A stretch of DNA of 64,000 nucleotides from Fluviirhizobium alvei (lineage in GTDB: Bacteria; Pseudomonadota; Alphaproteobacteria; Rhizobiales; Rhizobiaceae), in NCBI RefSeq assembly GCF_030551875.1, contig NZ_JAUOZU010000013.1, positions 124,001 through 188,000 on the forward strand, given 5' to 3'. The position numbers and the translations under genes are program-made. The notes beneath the pieces are model-generated. The model did not search any database and had not been told where the DNA came from. It was given only the letters and a program-made list of their open reading frames with translations. Below, piece after piece: positions 1-7,845 of this stretch. How positions within the stretch are numbered: the first letter of the stretch is position 1; the number at the start of each line of letters is the position of its first letter.

Positions 1-2
1 TG

Positions 3-389
3 TCAAACAGCATCTCGGTCGAAATGGCCTTGGCTTGCAGAATGCCACGCTATGTGGAAAAGGCGTCAGAAGCGGATGACGGCATGGTCGCGCTCATGAT
101 CGATAATGCCAGTCTCATTCTAAAGCCAGCGCTTGCGGTCATCCTTGCTGAATTGGCTCCGATGGAAATTCGACCCAAAGCGGGGATATTGGGGGATTGG
201 GCCTTATGGCACGGTGGCGGCAAAACTTCATGCCTGCCGCTTGAGGCTTTGACCATGCCAGGCAAAGCCCGCGATGACCTCTTGTTCATCCTTATTGGTC
301 GCGCCGTTCGTAGGTTCAAAGGGGCTTGCGCCTTGGCGGACTTCCATTCGCGGCTTGCGGACTTGTTCACGGTCGCGGACGCGGCTTAG
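3..389 (+). CDS. Hypothetical protein, N-terminus off the window
   Basis: The frame is open from the window edge to TAG at 387-389, giving at least 128 residues. It is followed 28 bases later by a good plus-strand terminator, which supports a real gene in this direction. The protein is alanine- and leucine-rich, with no motif I recognise. The first internal ATG is at 24, but the reading frame continues upstream of it. Confidence 0.35.
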   Translation, partial: SNSISVEMALACRMPRYVEKASEADDGMVALMIDNASLILKPALAVILAELAPMEIRPKAGILGDWALWHGGGKTSCLPLEALTMPGKARDDLLFILIGRAVRRFKGACALADFHSRLADLFTVADAA

Positions 390-417
390 GGAATTCGCTC
401 CACCCCCTATCATCAAG

Positions 418-445
418 CGCCCCACGTTGCCGCGTGGGGCGTTTT
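418..445 (+). terminator. Rho-independent terminator
   Basis: A perfect 9-bp stem (CGCCCCACG / CGTGGGGCG, 418-426 and 433-441) with a 6-base loop is followed by TTTT. The T-run is on the plus strand, so it serves the partial gene ending at 389. Confidence 0.8.
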
Positions 446-483
446 CGCGTTGGCTTCACAGCACCCGCTACCCGCACAAACAA

Positions 484-508
484 AAAGGCCGCCTTGCGTG
501 GCGGCCTC
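484..508 (-). terminator. Rho-independent terminator, minus strand
   Basis: An 8-bp stem (AGGCCGCC / GGCGGCCT, 486-493 and 500-507) is flanked on its left by A5, which reads as a T-run on the minus strand. It lies just beyond the stop of the small minus-strand gene 533-694. Confidence 0.75.
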
Positions 509-532
509 TTGCGATTAGTTCTGTGGGCGGAC

Positions 533-694
533 TTAGGCTTGATAGACTAGATGGACCGGCCCGAGGTCAACAAAGCGGCACCCGCCTTCCTCCCAGCGAT
601 CCACGCGCCAAAACGAAAACTTGCTCCAATTCATTTCCAGATAGGCGTCCTTGAAACCGAGTGCAGCCAGGACTTTTTCAGACCAAGTAAACAT
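533..694 (-). CDS. Small hypothetical protein (53 aa)
   Basis: A 53-residue protein starts MFTWSEKVLAALGFKDAYLE and is rich in Trp, Phe and basic residues. I chose the ATG at 694 because a good Shine-Dalgarno sequence (AAGGAAG, about 703-709) precedes it. A longer in-frame start at 730 lacks one. The minus-strand terminator at 484-508 follows. Function is unknown. It could be a small cargo or regulatory gene of the element. Confidence 0.5.
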   Translation of the reverse strand: MFTWSEKVLAALGFKDAYLEMNWSKFSFWRVDRWEEGGCRFVDLGPVHLVYQA

Positions 695-830
695 TGCGAA
701 CTTCCTTTCAACCTTTTGACCAATCGCCAACCTGCGATGAACAATCCTTATTGTATTCGAGACACAAAGTCAATGTTGATCGAAATTTTATCGATATATC
801 AAAAGCATATCCACTTTACACAAATAGAAT

Positions 831-913
831 AATGTGGCATTGATAAATAGTTACCACATTCCGCACATTCATCTAATCAACACTAAATCACTACCACATT
901 CCGAATATTGTGG
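831..913. repeat. Repeated TACCACATTCCG motif
   Basis: TACCACATTCCG occurs at 852-863 and exactly again at 892-903. Inverted partial copies (AATGTGG at 831-837, ATTGTGG at 907-913) flank them. The stretch is AT-rich and non-coding, between the divergent 53-aa gene and the serine recombinase. It looks like an operator or recombinase-binding region. The rest of the 695-1168 gap holds this array and the CGAAGC array, and no convincing gene. Confidence 0.45.
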
Positions 914-1034
914 AGTTGCCCAATGATATACTAAACAAAACGGGTGGATATTGGCAGAATACCTTGAGGCAACGGGACGGAAGACACCGGACCAACTGGC
1001 CGCGCAGCATACCCGCGAATTCCACCCAGTATGC

Positions 1035-1150
1035 GCTTCGATAAGGTATGCATGAAGCGAAGCGTGGTGGGGCCGCTACAGTAGCGCTTCGAAAAATGCC
1101 ATTGACCACCCATAGCGAAGCATGACATAACGAAGCACCTAAAACGAAGC
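1035..1150. promoter_or_regulatory. CGAAGC hexamer array, candidate res/operator site
   Basis: CGAAGC is found at 1058-1063, 1116-1121, 1131-1136 and 1145-1150, and its reverse complement GCTTCG at 1035-1040 and 1086-1091. That is six copies in 116 bp, directly before the serine recombinase gene. The last three are spaced 15 and 14 bp apart in the same orientation. Serine resolvases commonly act at repeat-containing res sites upstream of their own gene, so this is a reasonable candidate. That role is inference. Confidence 0.5.
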
Positions 1151-1168
1151 AAAGGAGCTTTGAATGCC

Positions 1169-1825
1169 ATGACTCTACTGCGAGCATACCTTCGAGCCAG
1201 TACCAAAGAGCAGGACGCGAGCCGTGCCCGATCCGACCTCGCCAAGTTTGCCCAAGAGCGAGGACTTAGGGTCGCGGGCTATTACGCGGAGAACGAAAGC
1301 GGTGCCTCACTCCAGCGGCCCGAACTGTTCCGCCTCCTCACCGACTCCGAACCTGGAGACATCCTCTTGGTCGAACAGGTGGACCGCCTCAGCCGACTTA
1401 ATGCCGACGACTGGGAGCGCCTCAAGGCCGAGATCAAGGCGAAGCAAGTCCGCGTGGTTGCCCTAGACCTGCCCACCTCCTGGATGCTCGCGACGGCGGA
1501 GCGGGATGATGTGCAATCGCGCATCCTAGAGGCCATCAACGGCATGATGCTGGACATGTTGGCGGCCATTGCGCGGAAAGACTACGAGGATCGGCGGCGG
1601 CGGCAAGCTCAGGGCATCGAGAGCGCCAAGGCACGGGGCGACTATAAAGGCAGGCCAGAGGATGAGGAGCGGAACGCGGCCATCATGAAACTCCTTGCAG
1701 GCGGCCAAAGCTGGCGTAGCATAGCGGCTGCAACGGGATGCTCGATGTCAACTCTCAGTCGGCTAGCAAAGCGTCTACGGGAGGCGGAAGCCAGCAAGGA
1801 GGGCCGCAATGTGGTCGAGGCTTAA
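1169..1825 (+). CDS. Serine recombinase (resolvase/invertase family)
   Basis: This 218-aa small serine recombinase begins MTLLRAYLRASTKEQD, with the catalytic serine at Ser11 in the usual Y-x-R-x-S context. The conserved EQVDRLSR segment of the catalytic domain lies near residue 70. The C-terminus (about 165-210) has a helix-turn-helix resembling resolvase DNA-binding domains. The ATG at 1169 has AAAGGAG at 1151-1157. An in-frame TTG at 1160 would be too close to it. The gene overlaps the next small gene by 17 bases. It probably resolves or inverts DNA at sites in the repeat-rich region just upstream. Degraded relatives of its 3' neighbourhood lie at 3289-3676. Confidence 0.88.
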   Translation: MTLLRAYLRASTKEQDASRARSDLAKFAQERGLRVAGYYAENESGASLQRPELFRLLTDSEPGDILLVEQVDRLSRLNADDWERLKAEIKAKQVRVVALDLPTSWMLATAERDDVQSRILEAINGMMLDMLAAIARKDYEDRRRRQAQGIESAKARGDYKGRPEDEERNAAIMKLLAGGQSWRSIAAATGCSMSTLSRLAKRLREAEASKEGRNVVEA

Positions 1826-2042
1826 GAAGCTGCTCATGGGGCTGGTAGAGGCAATTGATGGACCGCCCACTCCTCCTCTCCACCCACCATCCGGCCTCTC
1901 GACGGCAGAACAATGGGATCTCCTCCCGCCCATCAAGCGTGGCATGCAATGGGACAAGGAGGGGAGACTATGGGTCCACGAGATCAAGCGGTGCCCTGCG
2001 ACGGGACTTAGGGTCAGGATCACTCGGCAGGCCGCAGGGTGA
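1809..2042 (+). CDS. Conserved small protein of the element (77 aa)
   Basis: A 77-aa basic protein overlaps the recombinase 3' end by 17 bases, which suggests translational coupling. The central part is proline-rich (about 19-27) and the C-terminal half carries WDKEGRLWVHEIKRCP. A second copy at 3416-3676 shares most of this part and likewise follows a recombinase tail, so the gene is a conserved partner of the recombinase. After the TGA stop the same frame stays open for 28 codons, encoding a CxxC and CxC-containing stretch that ends with TAG at 2127-2129. Function is unknown. A recombination accessory factor is one possibility, but nothing proves it. Confidence 0.6.
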   Translation: MWSRLKKLLMGLVEAIDGPPTPPLHPPSGLSTAEQWDLLPPIKRGMQWDKEGRLWVHEIKRCPATGLRVRITRQAAG

Positions 2043-2141
2043 CTGGCACAGCAAAATGCTGTAGTATATTGCGACAACTGTAAACTTCTCGGGCACTACG
2101 TCGCATCGCGATGTGGCTGCGCAACCTAGGCAACGCTGCTG

Positions 2142-2927
2142 ATGTCAGAAACCAATGAACGCCTGAATATCAGCAATAACTGGATTGACTATACCGTAGC
2201 GGCTGGCCGAGGGGGAGCGGGATTCGTACCAGTTCTTGGTGGTGTAATAGGTGAGATAATTACTCAACTTGTTCCCAATCAACGAGTTGACCGTCTGGCG
2301 AAGTATCTAGGCATGCTTGACAATCGAGTTGAAGTAATGGAGCACCACATCAAGGAGTTTATCAAGAATGACCCGGAGAGTATTGCTTTGATAGAGGATG
2401 GAGCTTATGCCGCCGCAAGAGCAACCTCGCCCGACCGACTTGAAAAAATTGTAGCTTGCGTTGAATCAGGCCTGAAAGGGATGAGCGAAGAGGGATACTG
2501 GCGCCGGAGATTGCTATCCATTTATTGCGAGCTGAGTGACGAGGAAACCGCATTACTATATAAATTTTATCAATCATCCGTTATTCAAATAGGACCAAAG
2601 CCGCCATCCGATAATCAAAACAAAGACAACAATAAGCCAAAGGCAATCAAAAATGCGAAGGAGCGTTTGGAACTGTCTCAAAGCATAGAGGCCAGCTCCG
2701 CAAAACTTGAGCGAGTCGGTCTTTTATTCTTTGCAAATCAACTACAAAAAACCGAAAGATTCACAAGTGACCACACAAAGGTCTCACCACAATTACTTCC
2801 CATATTCGAATCAAGTGGCCGCCCAAAAGGAAAACGAAGAATTACATATCTTGGATTAAGATTATTACTGTCAATTGGCATGATATCCGATATTCCAATC
2901 GGAGCAGAAAGAATACCTGTGTCTTAG
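2142..2927 (+). CDS. Hypothetical cargo protein with hydrophobic segment (261 aa)
   Basis: The family is not recognised. Residues about 20-45 form a glycine-rich hydrophobic segment (GGAGFVPVLGGVIGEIITQL), followed by a largely helical, charged middle region and a low-complexity Gln/Asn/Lys stretch near 155-170. The gene is more AT-rich than its neighbours, especially in its 3' half, which fits horizontal acquisition. It sits in the cargo position between the small recombinase-linked ORF and the integrase remnant. A membrane-associated or defence role is possible but is inference. Confidence 0.6.
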   Translation: MSETNERLNISNNWIDYTVAAGRGGAGFVPVLGGVIGEIITQLVPNQRVDRLAKYLGMLDNRVEVMEHHIKEFIKNDPESIALIEDGAYAAARATSPDRLEKIVACVESGLKGMSEEGYWRRRLLSIYCELSDEETALLYKFYQSSVIQIGPKPPSDNQNKDNNKPKAIKNAKERLELSQSIEASSAKLERVGLLFFANQLQKTERFTSDHTKVSPQLLPIFESSGRPKGKRRITYLGLRLLLSIGMISDIPIGAERIPVS

Positions 2928-2993
2928 AGACACTGTTTAAAACTATAAATCAGCACGACAGTGGAAATAATACTTTGAACACTCTCCTATCGG

Positions 2994-3175
2994 CATAATC
3001 TTCTCCAGCTCCTCAGCGCAGCCCTTCAACATCACGTCCGACCTGCGGTATCCACGCGCCGAGCTGGCCGCTAGTTCCGCATGCTCCCTACCGGACGCCC
3101 TCCCCGAGATGTAATGAGCAGCCTCGGCGTCCACCCTGAAGCGGCGGCAAAGGCCCTCAAAGAGATGGCGAAAAG
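2994..3175 (-). pseudogene. Remnant of tyrosine integrase C-terminus
   Basis: The minus strand encodes about 60 residues almost identical to the last part of the intact integrase at 5146-6906: the FRHLFE box, AAHYISGRA and the SARGY segment with the presumed catalytic tyrosine. The nucleotide sequence matches about 5160-5340 closely. Upstream domains are absent, so only the 3' end of a second, related integrase survives. It marks the right end of the left-hand element copy. Confidence 0.85.
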
Positions 3176-3288
3176 GTGAAATACAGATGTCATCCTCAGT
3201 CAAGGGCGAGCTAACGTACCTACCCTGCGGAGCCTACTGGCGGGGTCTAGCACGAGATTACGCTCAACGGCGTGGTGCCCGCTAATAG

Positions 3289-3399
3289 GGCCTGACCAGA
3301 CAAACAGTCTACCGCATATTGGCCCACCCGATGATGGCCGAGAAGGCGCTGGTGGCCTGGGAAGGCAAGCGACAGGAGTTAGCAAAGCGCGATTCTTAG
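3289..3399 (+). pseudogene. Remnant of a serine recombinase C-terminal HTH
   Basis: After stop codons at 3283-3288 the frame reads GLTRQTVYRILAHPMMAEKA and continues to TAG at 3397-3399. RQTVYRI is typical of the C-terminal helix-turn-helix of resolvase-type serine recombinases. The catalytic domain is missing. The sequence differs from the C-terminus of the intact recombinase at 1169-1825, so it comes from another subfamily member. It is followed by the small-ORF relic, as the intact recombinase is followed by the intact small ORF. Confidence 0.6.
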
Positions 3400-3415
3400 A
3401 GTACTAGGGCGGGCC

Positions 3416-3676
3416 TTGCGCTGGGCCGAACCACTGATTGATGTGGATGCCCTTCCTCCTCCCCATCCACCATCCAGCCTCTCTACGGCAGAACAATTCG
3501 CTCACCTCCCGCCCATCAGGCTCGGCATCGAGTGGGACAAGCAAGGGCGGCTGTAGGCGCACGAGATCAAGCGGTGCCCTGTGACGGGGCTTAGGGTCAG
3601 GATCCCGCGGAAGTGCCTTGATGAGTCCCACAATTTTCAGTTGACGCAGAAACACTGCCACCAGAGAATAGAGTGA
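3416..3676 (+). pseudogene. Amber-interrupted copy of the 77-aa small protein
   Basis: The frame encodes LSTAEQFAHLPPIRLGIEWD then KQGRL, a TAG at 3554-3556, then AHEIKRCPVTGLRVRI. It aligns with the intact protein at 1809-2042 over most of its length. The amber codon falls exactly where the intact copy has the Trp of GRLWVHE. The frame stays open after the stop until TGA at 3674-3676. No convincing start with a ribosome site is present. I used the TTG at 3416. This is a recently inactivated duplicate, or a gene requiring amber suppression. Confidence 0.75.
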
Positions 3677-3707
3677 TGTGTTATGTCTGGACTAGGCTGG
3701 AGGAAAT

Positions 3708-4583
3708 ATGTCGAAGGAGGTCGCCTCAAACACAGCCAAGCGGTTTGATCGAAGCTGGATCATCGCATGGTCTTTGGTCGCTCTCTGGTTTCTAATTGTG
3801 TTTGCGCTGGTTATTCCACAGCTCCGGCACTGCGACAGCCTTACATACCCAGGGTTCTTGGAAAGGTTTCTTGCATGCAGGACGCCAATGGACCTGGGAG
3901 ACTTCCTTGCGGGTGCATTCGCGCCTCCGGCCTTTGTATTTCTAATTTTCACGGTATTCATCCAGTCGAAAGAGCTTAAGCTACAAAGAGAAGAGCTGCG
4001 CCTTACTCGGACTGAGGCTTCGGAATCCCGTCTTGCGCTTCAAGACCAGGCGCTGCAAATCACGGCGCAGACCGGTCTGCTACAGTTGGCAGAACAAGAG
4101 CGGAAATCCGCCGAACTCATTCGGAGGTTTGATGCCTTCGTTCTCCGTCTAGCAGGGCGTTTGAAAACAAGCAGGGAGGTATTTAGGCACCGCGACCGGT
4201 ATGGCCAAACGAGAGACATTGGAAACTTAGTGGACCTTGCGGGGAAGTTTGCCGACCAAAGCCTCGTACAGCACCTCGGGCTAGCTGTGTCGAGGACATA
4301 TACAACAAACGGGATCGAGTTTCCTTCAGAGTTAAGCCCCTATGAGTCGCACGACCCCTATGGATTTAAGAGAGTCTACCAGGCGCTTGAGGAACTGATA
4401 GCGCTCTATGACGAGCTGCCCCCTGAAGGAAAAATACGCGCAGATGCTTATGACCTGGTACCGCTTTTCTATGCGATGCAGGCGATGGCTATTAATTTGG
4501 ATAATATCGACATGGGAGTTGAGTTTGGCTCCCCTCCTCAGGGGTGGAAATTCGATTCCCAAGGAAAAACAATACGCGAGTAA
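3708..4583 (+). CDS. Two-TM, coiled-coil membrane protein, defence-like cargo (291 aa)
   Basis: A ribosome site (GGAGGA) lies just before the ATG. Residues about 18-40 and 65-87 are transmembrane helices separated by a short loop. A charged coiled coil (about 88-135, QSKELKLQREELRLTRTEAS) and a soluble C-terminal domain follow. The pattern GDFLAGAFAP before the second helix, then a coiled coil, recurs in membrane proteins annotated as putative phage abortive-infection or defence-island proteins. That resemblance is from memory and unverified. It occupies the cargo position of the right element copy, next to an intact integrase. Confidence 0.65.
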   Translation: MSKEVASNTAKRFDRSWIIAWSLVALWFLIVFALVIPQLRHCDSLTYPGFLERFLACRTPMDLGDFLAGAFAPPAFVFLIFTVFIQSKELKLQREELRLTRTEASESRLALQDQALQITAQTGLLQLAEQERKSAELIRRFDAFVLRLAGRLKTSREVFRHRDRYGQTRDIGNLVDLAGKFADQSLVQHLGLAVSRTYTTNGIEFPSELSPYESHDPYGFKRVYQALEELIALYDELPPEGKIRADAYDLVPLFYAMQAMAINLDNIDMGVEFGSPPQGWKFDSQGKTIRE

Positions 4584-4706
4584 AGGTTTAATCGCCAATC
4601 ACCGCTAGAGTCGTGCACATATGGCCCTGATCATCGGGTTAAGAAGCTCCCAGCAGCTCAAGGCATCGCCAGCAGGAATGTGCATCGCGGATCATGGAGG
4701 AATGAG

Positions 4707-5123
4707 GTGTTCACGCTATACGGGACCAAGCGTTCGGACGTACTGTACAGCCTCAAGCCCGTCGAAGTGTTTGCGGGCCGAGGTGATGATTGGCTGGGCG
4801 ACATCGGGAAGAGGCCCGACCGTCCGACTGCGGACATCTACCATGGTGGGGCCGGAGACGACTTCATTTTCACCTACAGCGGCAAAGACAAGGTGTTCGG
4901 GGACAGCGGGAATGACACCCTCGTGGCGAACACGTCGTCCTCTTTCAGCTATGATGGTGGGGAAGGCTTTGATGTCCTTGAGCTGAAGGTCAATGCTCCC
5001 GGTGGCTACCTCACAATGTGGGCAGGCGACGAGATAGTAGCCATCAAGGTTGGCGCTCAAATCGTATCATTGCACGATGTCGAGGCGGTTCTTATAAACA
5101 AGGACACCCTTCTTGAGCTATGA
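4707..5123 (+). CDS. Small RTX-like calcium-binding repeat protein
   Basis: A 138-aa protein is read from GTG at 4707, preceded by GGAGG at 4696-4700 with 6-base spacing. It contains nonapeptide-type motifs GGAGDDFIF, GDSGNDTLV and DGGEGFDVL (about 45-95), which bind Ca2+ in RTX proteins. There are only a few repeats, and no catalytic domain or clear signal peptide. RTX proteins usually leave by type I secretion through a C-terminal signal. It may be the tail of a once larger protein. It is followed 22 bases later by the convergent integrase stop. Confidence 0.55.
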   Translation: MFTLYGTKRSDVLYSLKPVEVFAGRGDDWLGDIGKRPDRPTADIYHGGAGDDFIFTYSGKDKVFGDSGNDTLVANTSSSFSYDGGEGFDVLELKVNAPGGYLTMWAGDEIVAIKVGAQIVSLHDVEAVLINKDTLLEL

Positions 5124-5145
5124 ATAGGACGGAGGAGGGTTCGGA

Positions 5146-6906
5146 TCAAACCTTGATCTGGACAATCTTCTCCAGCTCCTCAGCGTAGCCCTTCAACATC
5201 ACGTCTGACCCGCCGTATCCCCGCGCCGAGCTGGACGCCAGTTCCGCATGCTCCCTACCGAACGCCCTCCCCGAGATGTAATGAGCAGCCTCGGCGTCCA
5301 CCCTGTAGCGTCGGCAAAGGTCCTCAAAGAGATGGCGAAAAGCATGGCTGGCGGGAGGAAGATTGGCAACACCGGCAAAGACTGTCTCTGTGATCCACTC
5401 ATAAAGGTTCGCCTGGGTGCGTCTCGGAAACAGCGGACCAGATGCCGACGACTTGACGAATTCCAGGAGCCCCTCTTGGACCACGGCACTGTGGAGCGGA
5501 ACCTTGCGAGACTTGTGGGTCTTTGTGGTGCGGTCCCCGTCCGAGCGGACATGAGCGAACCAATGCCCCTCGATCTCCTCGAAGTCCTCCTTGGTGAGTT
5601 GGGCTGCCTCCCCCACCCTCATCCCCGAGTAGGCCAGCAGCCACGGGACCCAGCGTCTCTCCGCGAGCACCTCCTGCCGCGATGCCTTGAGGATCGTAGC
5701 CGCCTGTTCAAGGCTGTATGTGCGGGACCGACTGTCCACATCCTCGCGATCCGGGACGGCAAGCTCCTCCAGAGGGAGGCCAGAGGGGAAAAGCTGTCCG
5801 CTTGTCTGGCGTTGTCCCCAGTGAGTGACAGCTCTTATGGTGTTCGCTTTATCCCTCACCGTGGTCCGTGAGGCTCCGCCTTTGTGAAGGGCCTCCATCC
5901 AGCGCATGACCTCCGAAACTGTTACGGTGCTCGCCAGTTCGCTCTTCCTGAAGCGAGAGAACTCAAGCACTATTCGGCGGTACTTCTTGATGGTCGCTAT
6001 GGCCTTGCCGCGCCGAGAGGCCATCAGGGCAGTCTTGTCCTGTCCCCGCTTCTCCTCCTCGTCCACGATGTCCTCAAGGGTGAGCTTGAGGGTAGTCGGC
6101 GGGGCTGCCTTCTCCGAGGATGGTCTGGGACCTTCGTATGGGGGAATACGCTGAGCCCAGGCTGGCTCACTGTAGTCGCCCTCCTCCCAGCGAACCCTGA
6201 GACTACCAAGGGCGTCCAATAGTCGCTCCCCGCAGCGTTGGCGCAAGGAAGCCATTGTTTCAGCGTCCAGCCGCACACCCATCTGGCGGACAAGCTCATT
6301 CGCCCGCGCTACGCCCCAAATCTTGAGGATGTCTTCGGTCTGCCGATATAGCGACGCAAGGGCGCGGTGGCATGGAGTGCCTTTCGGTTCCTGTTCGAGG
6401 AGGCCCCGAATAGTGTCCAAGGCATCAAAGCGGTGGAGGAGCATAAGCCACTGCCCCAACTCAAAGAGCCGCTGTCTGTCAATGCTTGGACCAGGCTTGC
6501 AGTTAGATAGTTCGGCATCGATCTCATGTTTGACCAGCTCCTGCCAGATACGAAGCTCCCCCGGATCGGCCTCCTTGGCGCGAAGGAACGCAAGGGCGTC
6601 CTGACCGGCCAGCGCATGGATATCCTTGTGGGTTAGGCGCAGCGGGGCGTCATTAAGAAGCGACCGCCATCTTGCCCACATCTCCTCGACCTCAAGGCTG
6701 ACACGCTTGTAAGCCAGCGCAGCGGCCTTGGGGTCCCGAGTACCGAGCGAGCGCTGAACCTCGTGAGTCACCTTCAGCTTCATCGCCAGGAGTTTCTCGC
6801 GCTGATTCCACAGGTCGGTTGGGGTCACCTTCCTGAAATAAAACATCCCGGAGTTAGGATGCGGCCACGGGCCAGTCATGACCCATCTCCTTCGCCTGGT
6901 CGCCAT
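5146..6906 (-). CDS. Tyrosine-type site-specific integrase (586 aa)
   Basis: A long phage-type integrase. The N-terminal ~250 residues form an extended region typical of integrases of about 500-600 aa, followed by a SAM-like core-binding domain (about 290-390) and the catalytic domain (about 410-580). Catalytic features seen are SGMRVGEAAQL (Arg box), HAFRHLFEDLCRR (His-x-x-Arg) and Tyr564 in SARGYGG. The gene starts 77 bp from the tRNA-Val 3' end, so it most likely catalysed insertion there. A fragment of a near relative is at 2994-3175. The gene converges with the RTX-like gene. Confidence 0.92.
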   Translation of the reverse strand: MATRRRRWVMTGPWPHPNSGMFYFRKVTPTDLWNQREKLLAMKLKVTHEVQRSLGTRDPKAAALAYKRVSLEVEEMWARWRSLLNDAPLRLTHKDIHALAGQDALAFLRAKEADPGELRIWQELVKHEIDAELSNCKPGPSIDRQRLFELGQWLMLLHRFDALDTIRGLLEQEPKGTPCHRALASLYRQTEDILKIWGVARANELVRQMGVRLDAETMASLRQRCGERLLDALGSLRVRWEEGDYSEPAWAQRIPPYEGPRPSSEKAAPPTTLKLTLEDIVDEEEKRGQDKTALMASRRGKAIATIKKYRRIVLEFSRFRKSELASTVTVSEVMRWMEALHKGGASRTTVRDKANTIRAVTHWGQRQTSGQLFPSGLPLEELAVPDREDVDSRSRTYSLEQAATILKASRQEVLAERRWVPWLLAYSGMRVGEAAQLTKEDFEEIEGHWFAHVRSDGDRTTKTHKSRKVPLHSAVVQEGLLEFVKSSASGPLFPRRTQANLYEWITETVFAGVANLPPASHAFRHLFEDLCRRYRVDAEAAHYISGRAFGREHAELASSSARGYGGSDVMLKGYAEELEKIVQIKV

Positions 6907-6983
6907 ACGTGAACCTTTCTGTAGCAGTCCGTCTTGCGGAAAGCCAGCAAATCCAGTATGTTCATGAAGCTACAGGAAGAAAT

Positions 6984-7059
<76 letters not shown>

Positions 7060-7264
7060 TCAGGCGCGCTTGGCGCCGAGTGCGGTTCTGATAGTTCGAA
7101 AGCGCCCGTCGCGCAAGGTGGAAAATCGCCCCTGCCTGATTTTCTTGCCTTTTCCCAATCGAGCGCCGACCCTCGCCCCTGCCGGAGCACCAAAAGAGCC
7201 CGTCCCGCTGGTCCAATCCCCATTTCGGTCCGTATAAGCAGCACGAATTCAAGAGGATATTGCC

Positions 7265-7726
7265 ATGACCCGTTTGAAATCCGATTTTCTTTATCTCGGC
7301 CTGTTCCTGCTCGTAGTGCTGGCGGTCGGTTTCACGATCGGCTTCGTTTTCCGGCCGGGAGACTGGTATCTCGCCCTCAACAAACCCTTCTTCACGCCGC
7401 CCGGCTGGGTGTTCGGCCCGGTCTGGACGATTGTCTATATCCTTATTGCCGTTGCCGGCTGGAGAACCTTTGTGACCGAAGGCGCAAGCGCGCCCGCCTT
7501 CCGCCTTTGGCTCGTGCAGATGCTGCTGAACTGGGCCTGGACGCCCGTCTTCTTCGGCGCCCAGCTGATCCTGCCGGCGCTGGTGATCATCCTTGCGCTC
7601 CTGGCCACGACCGTTCTGTTCATGATCCGCTCGCGGGACCGGATCGCAACTGCCTGCTTTGCCCCCTATGCGCTCTGGCTCACCTTCGCTAGCAGCCTGA
7701 ACCTGGCGGTTGCCATTCTCAACTGA
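7265..7726 (+). CDS. tspO: TspO/MBR family membrane protein
   Basis: This 153-aa protein has five predicted transmembrane helices, the family's usual length and topology. Landmarks are LNKPFFTPPGWVFGPVWTIV near 38-60 and the Trp/Asn-rich LLNWAWTPVFFG near 88-100, both hallmarks of TspO tryptophan-rich sensory proteins. TspO binds porphyrins and related ligands in the membrane and modulates stress and tetrapyrrole responses. AAGAGGA lies before the ATG. The 205-bp gap between tRNA-Val and this gene shows nothing definite. Confidence 0.93.
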   Translation: MTRLKSDFLYLGLFLLVVLAVGFTIGFVFRPGDWYLALNKPFFTPPGWVFGPVWTIVYILIAVAGWRTFVTEGASAPAFRLWLVQMLLNWAWTPVFFGAQLILPALVIILALLATTVLFMIRSRDRIATACFAPYALWLTFASSLNLAVAILN

Positions 7727-7845
7727 ACGGATGGCGGTGATGCGGATGATCGCAACTGAAGAGCGCGCCTGTTGACAAAGGTTGTTTCGCGTGACCTTTT
7801 AGGCCTGTACATCGTGTTTTGAGGCCCGGCGAGCGGGCCAAATCA

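Larger units (their letters stand above)
1..6983. mobile_element. Composite integrative element(s) at tRNA-Val
   Basis: The block contains an intact minus-strand tyrosine integrase ending next to the 3' end of tRNA-Val, which is the usual position for an integrase that targets a tRNA gene. Inside it, pieces of a second integrase (2994-3175), a second serine recombinase tail (3289-3399) and a second small ORF (3416-3676) repeat the layout of intact genes elsewhere in the block. I infer two related elements accreted in tandem. No second copy of the tRNA 3' end was noticed inside the window, so the left boundary probably lies before base 1. Confidence 0.7.

Noticed and set aside
7772-7800. Strong sigma-70 promoter for the ATP-grasp operon
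   Set aside because: TTGACA is present but the sequence 17 bp downstream does not resemble a -10 box, so it is mentioned only within the gene entry.
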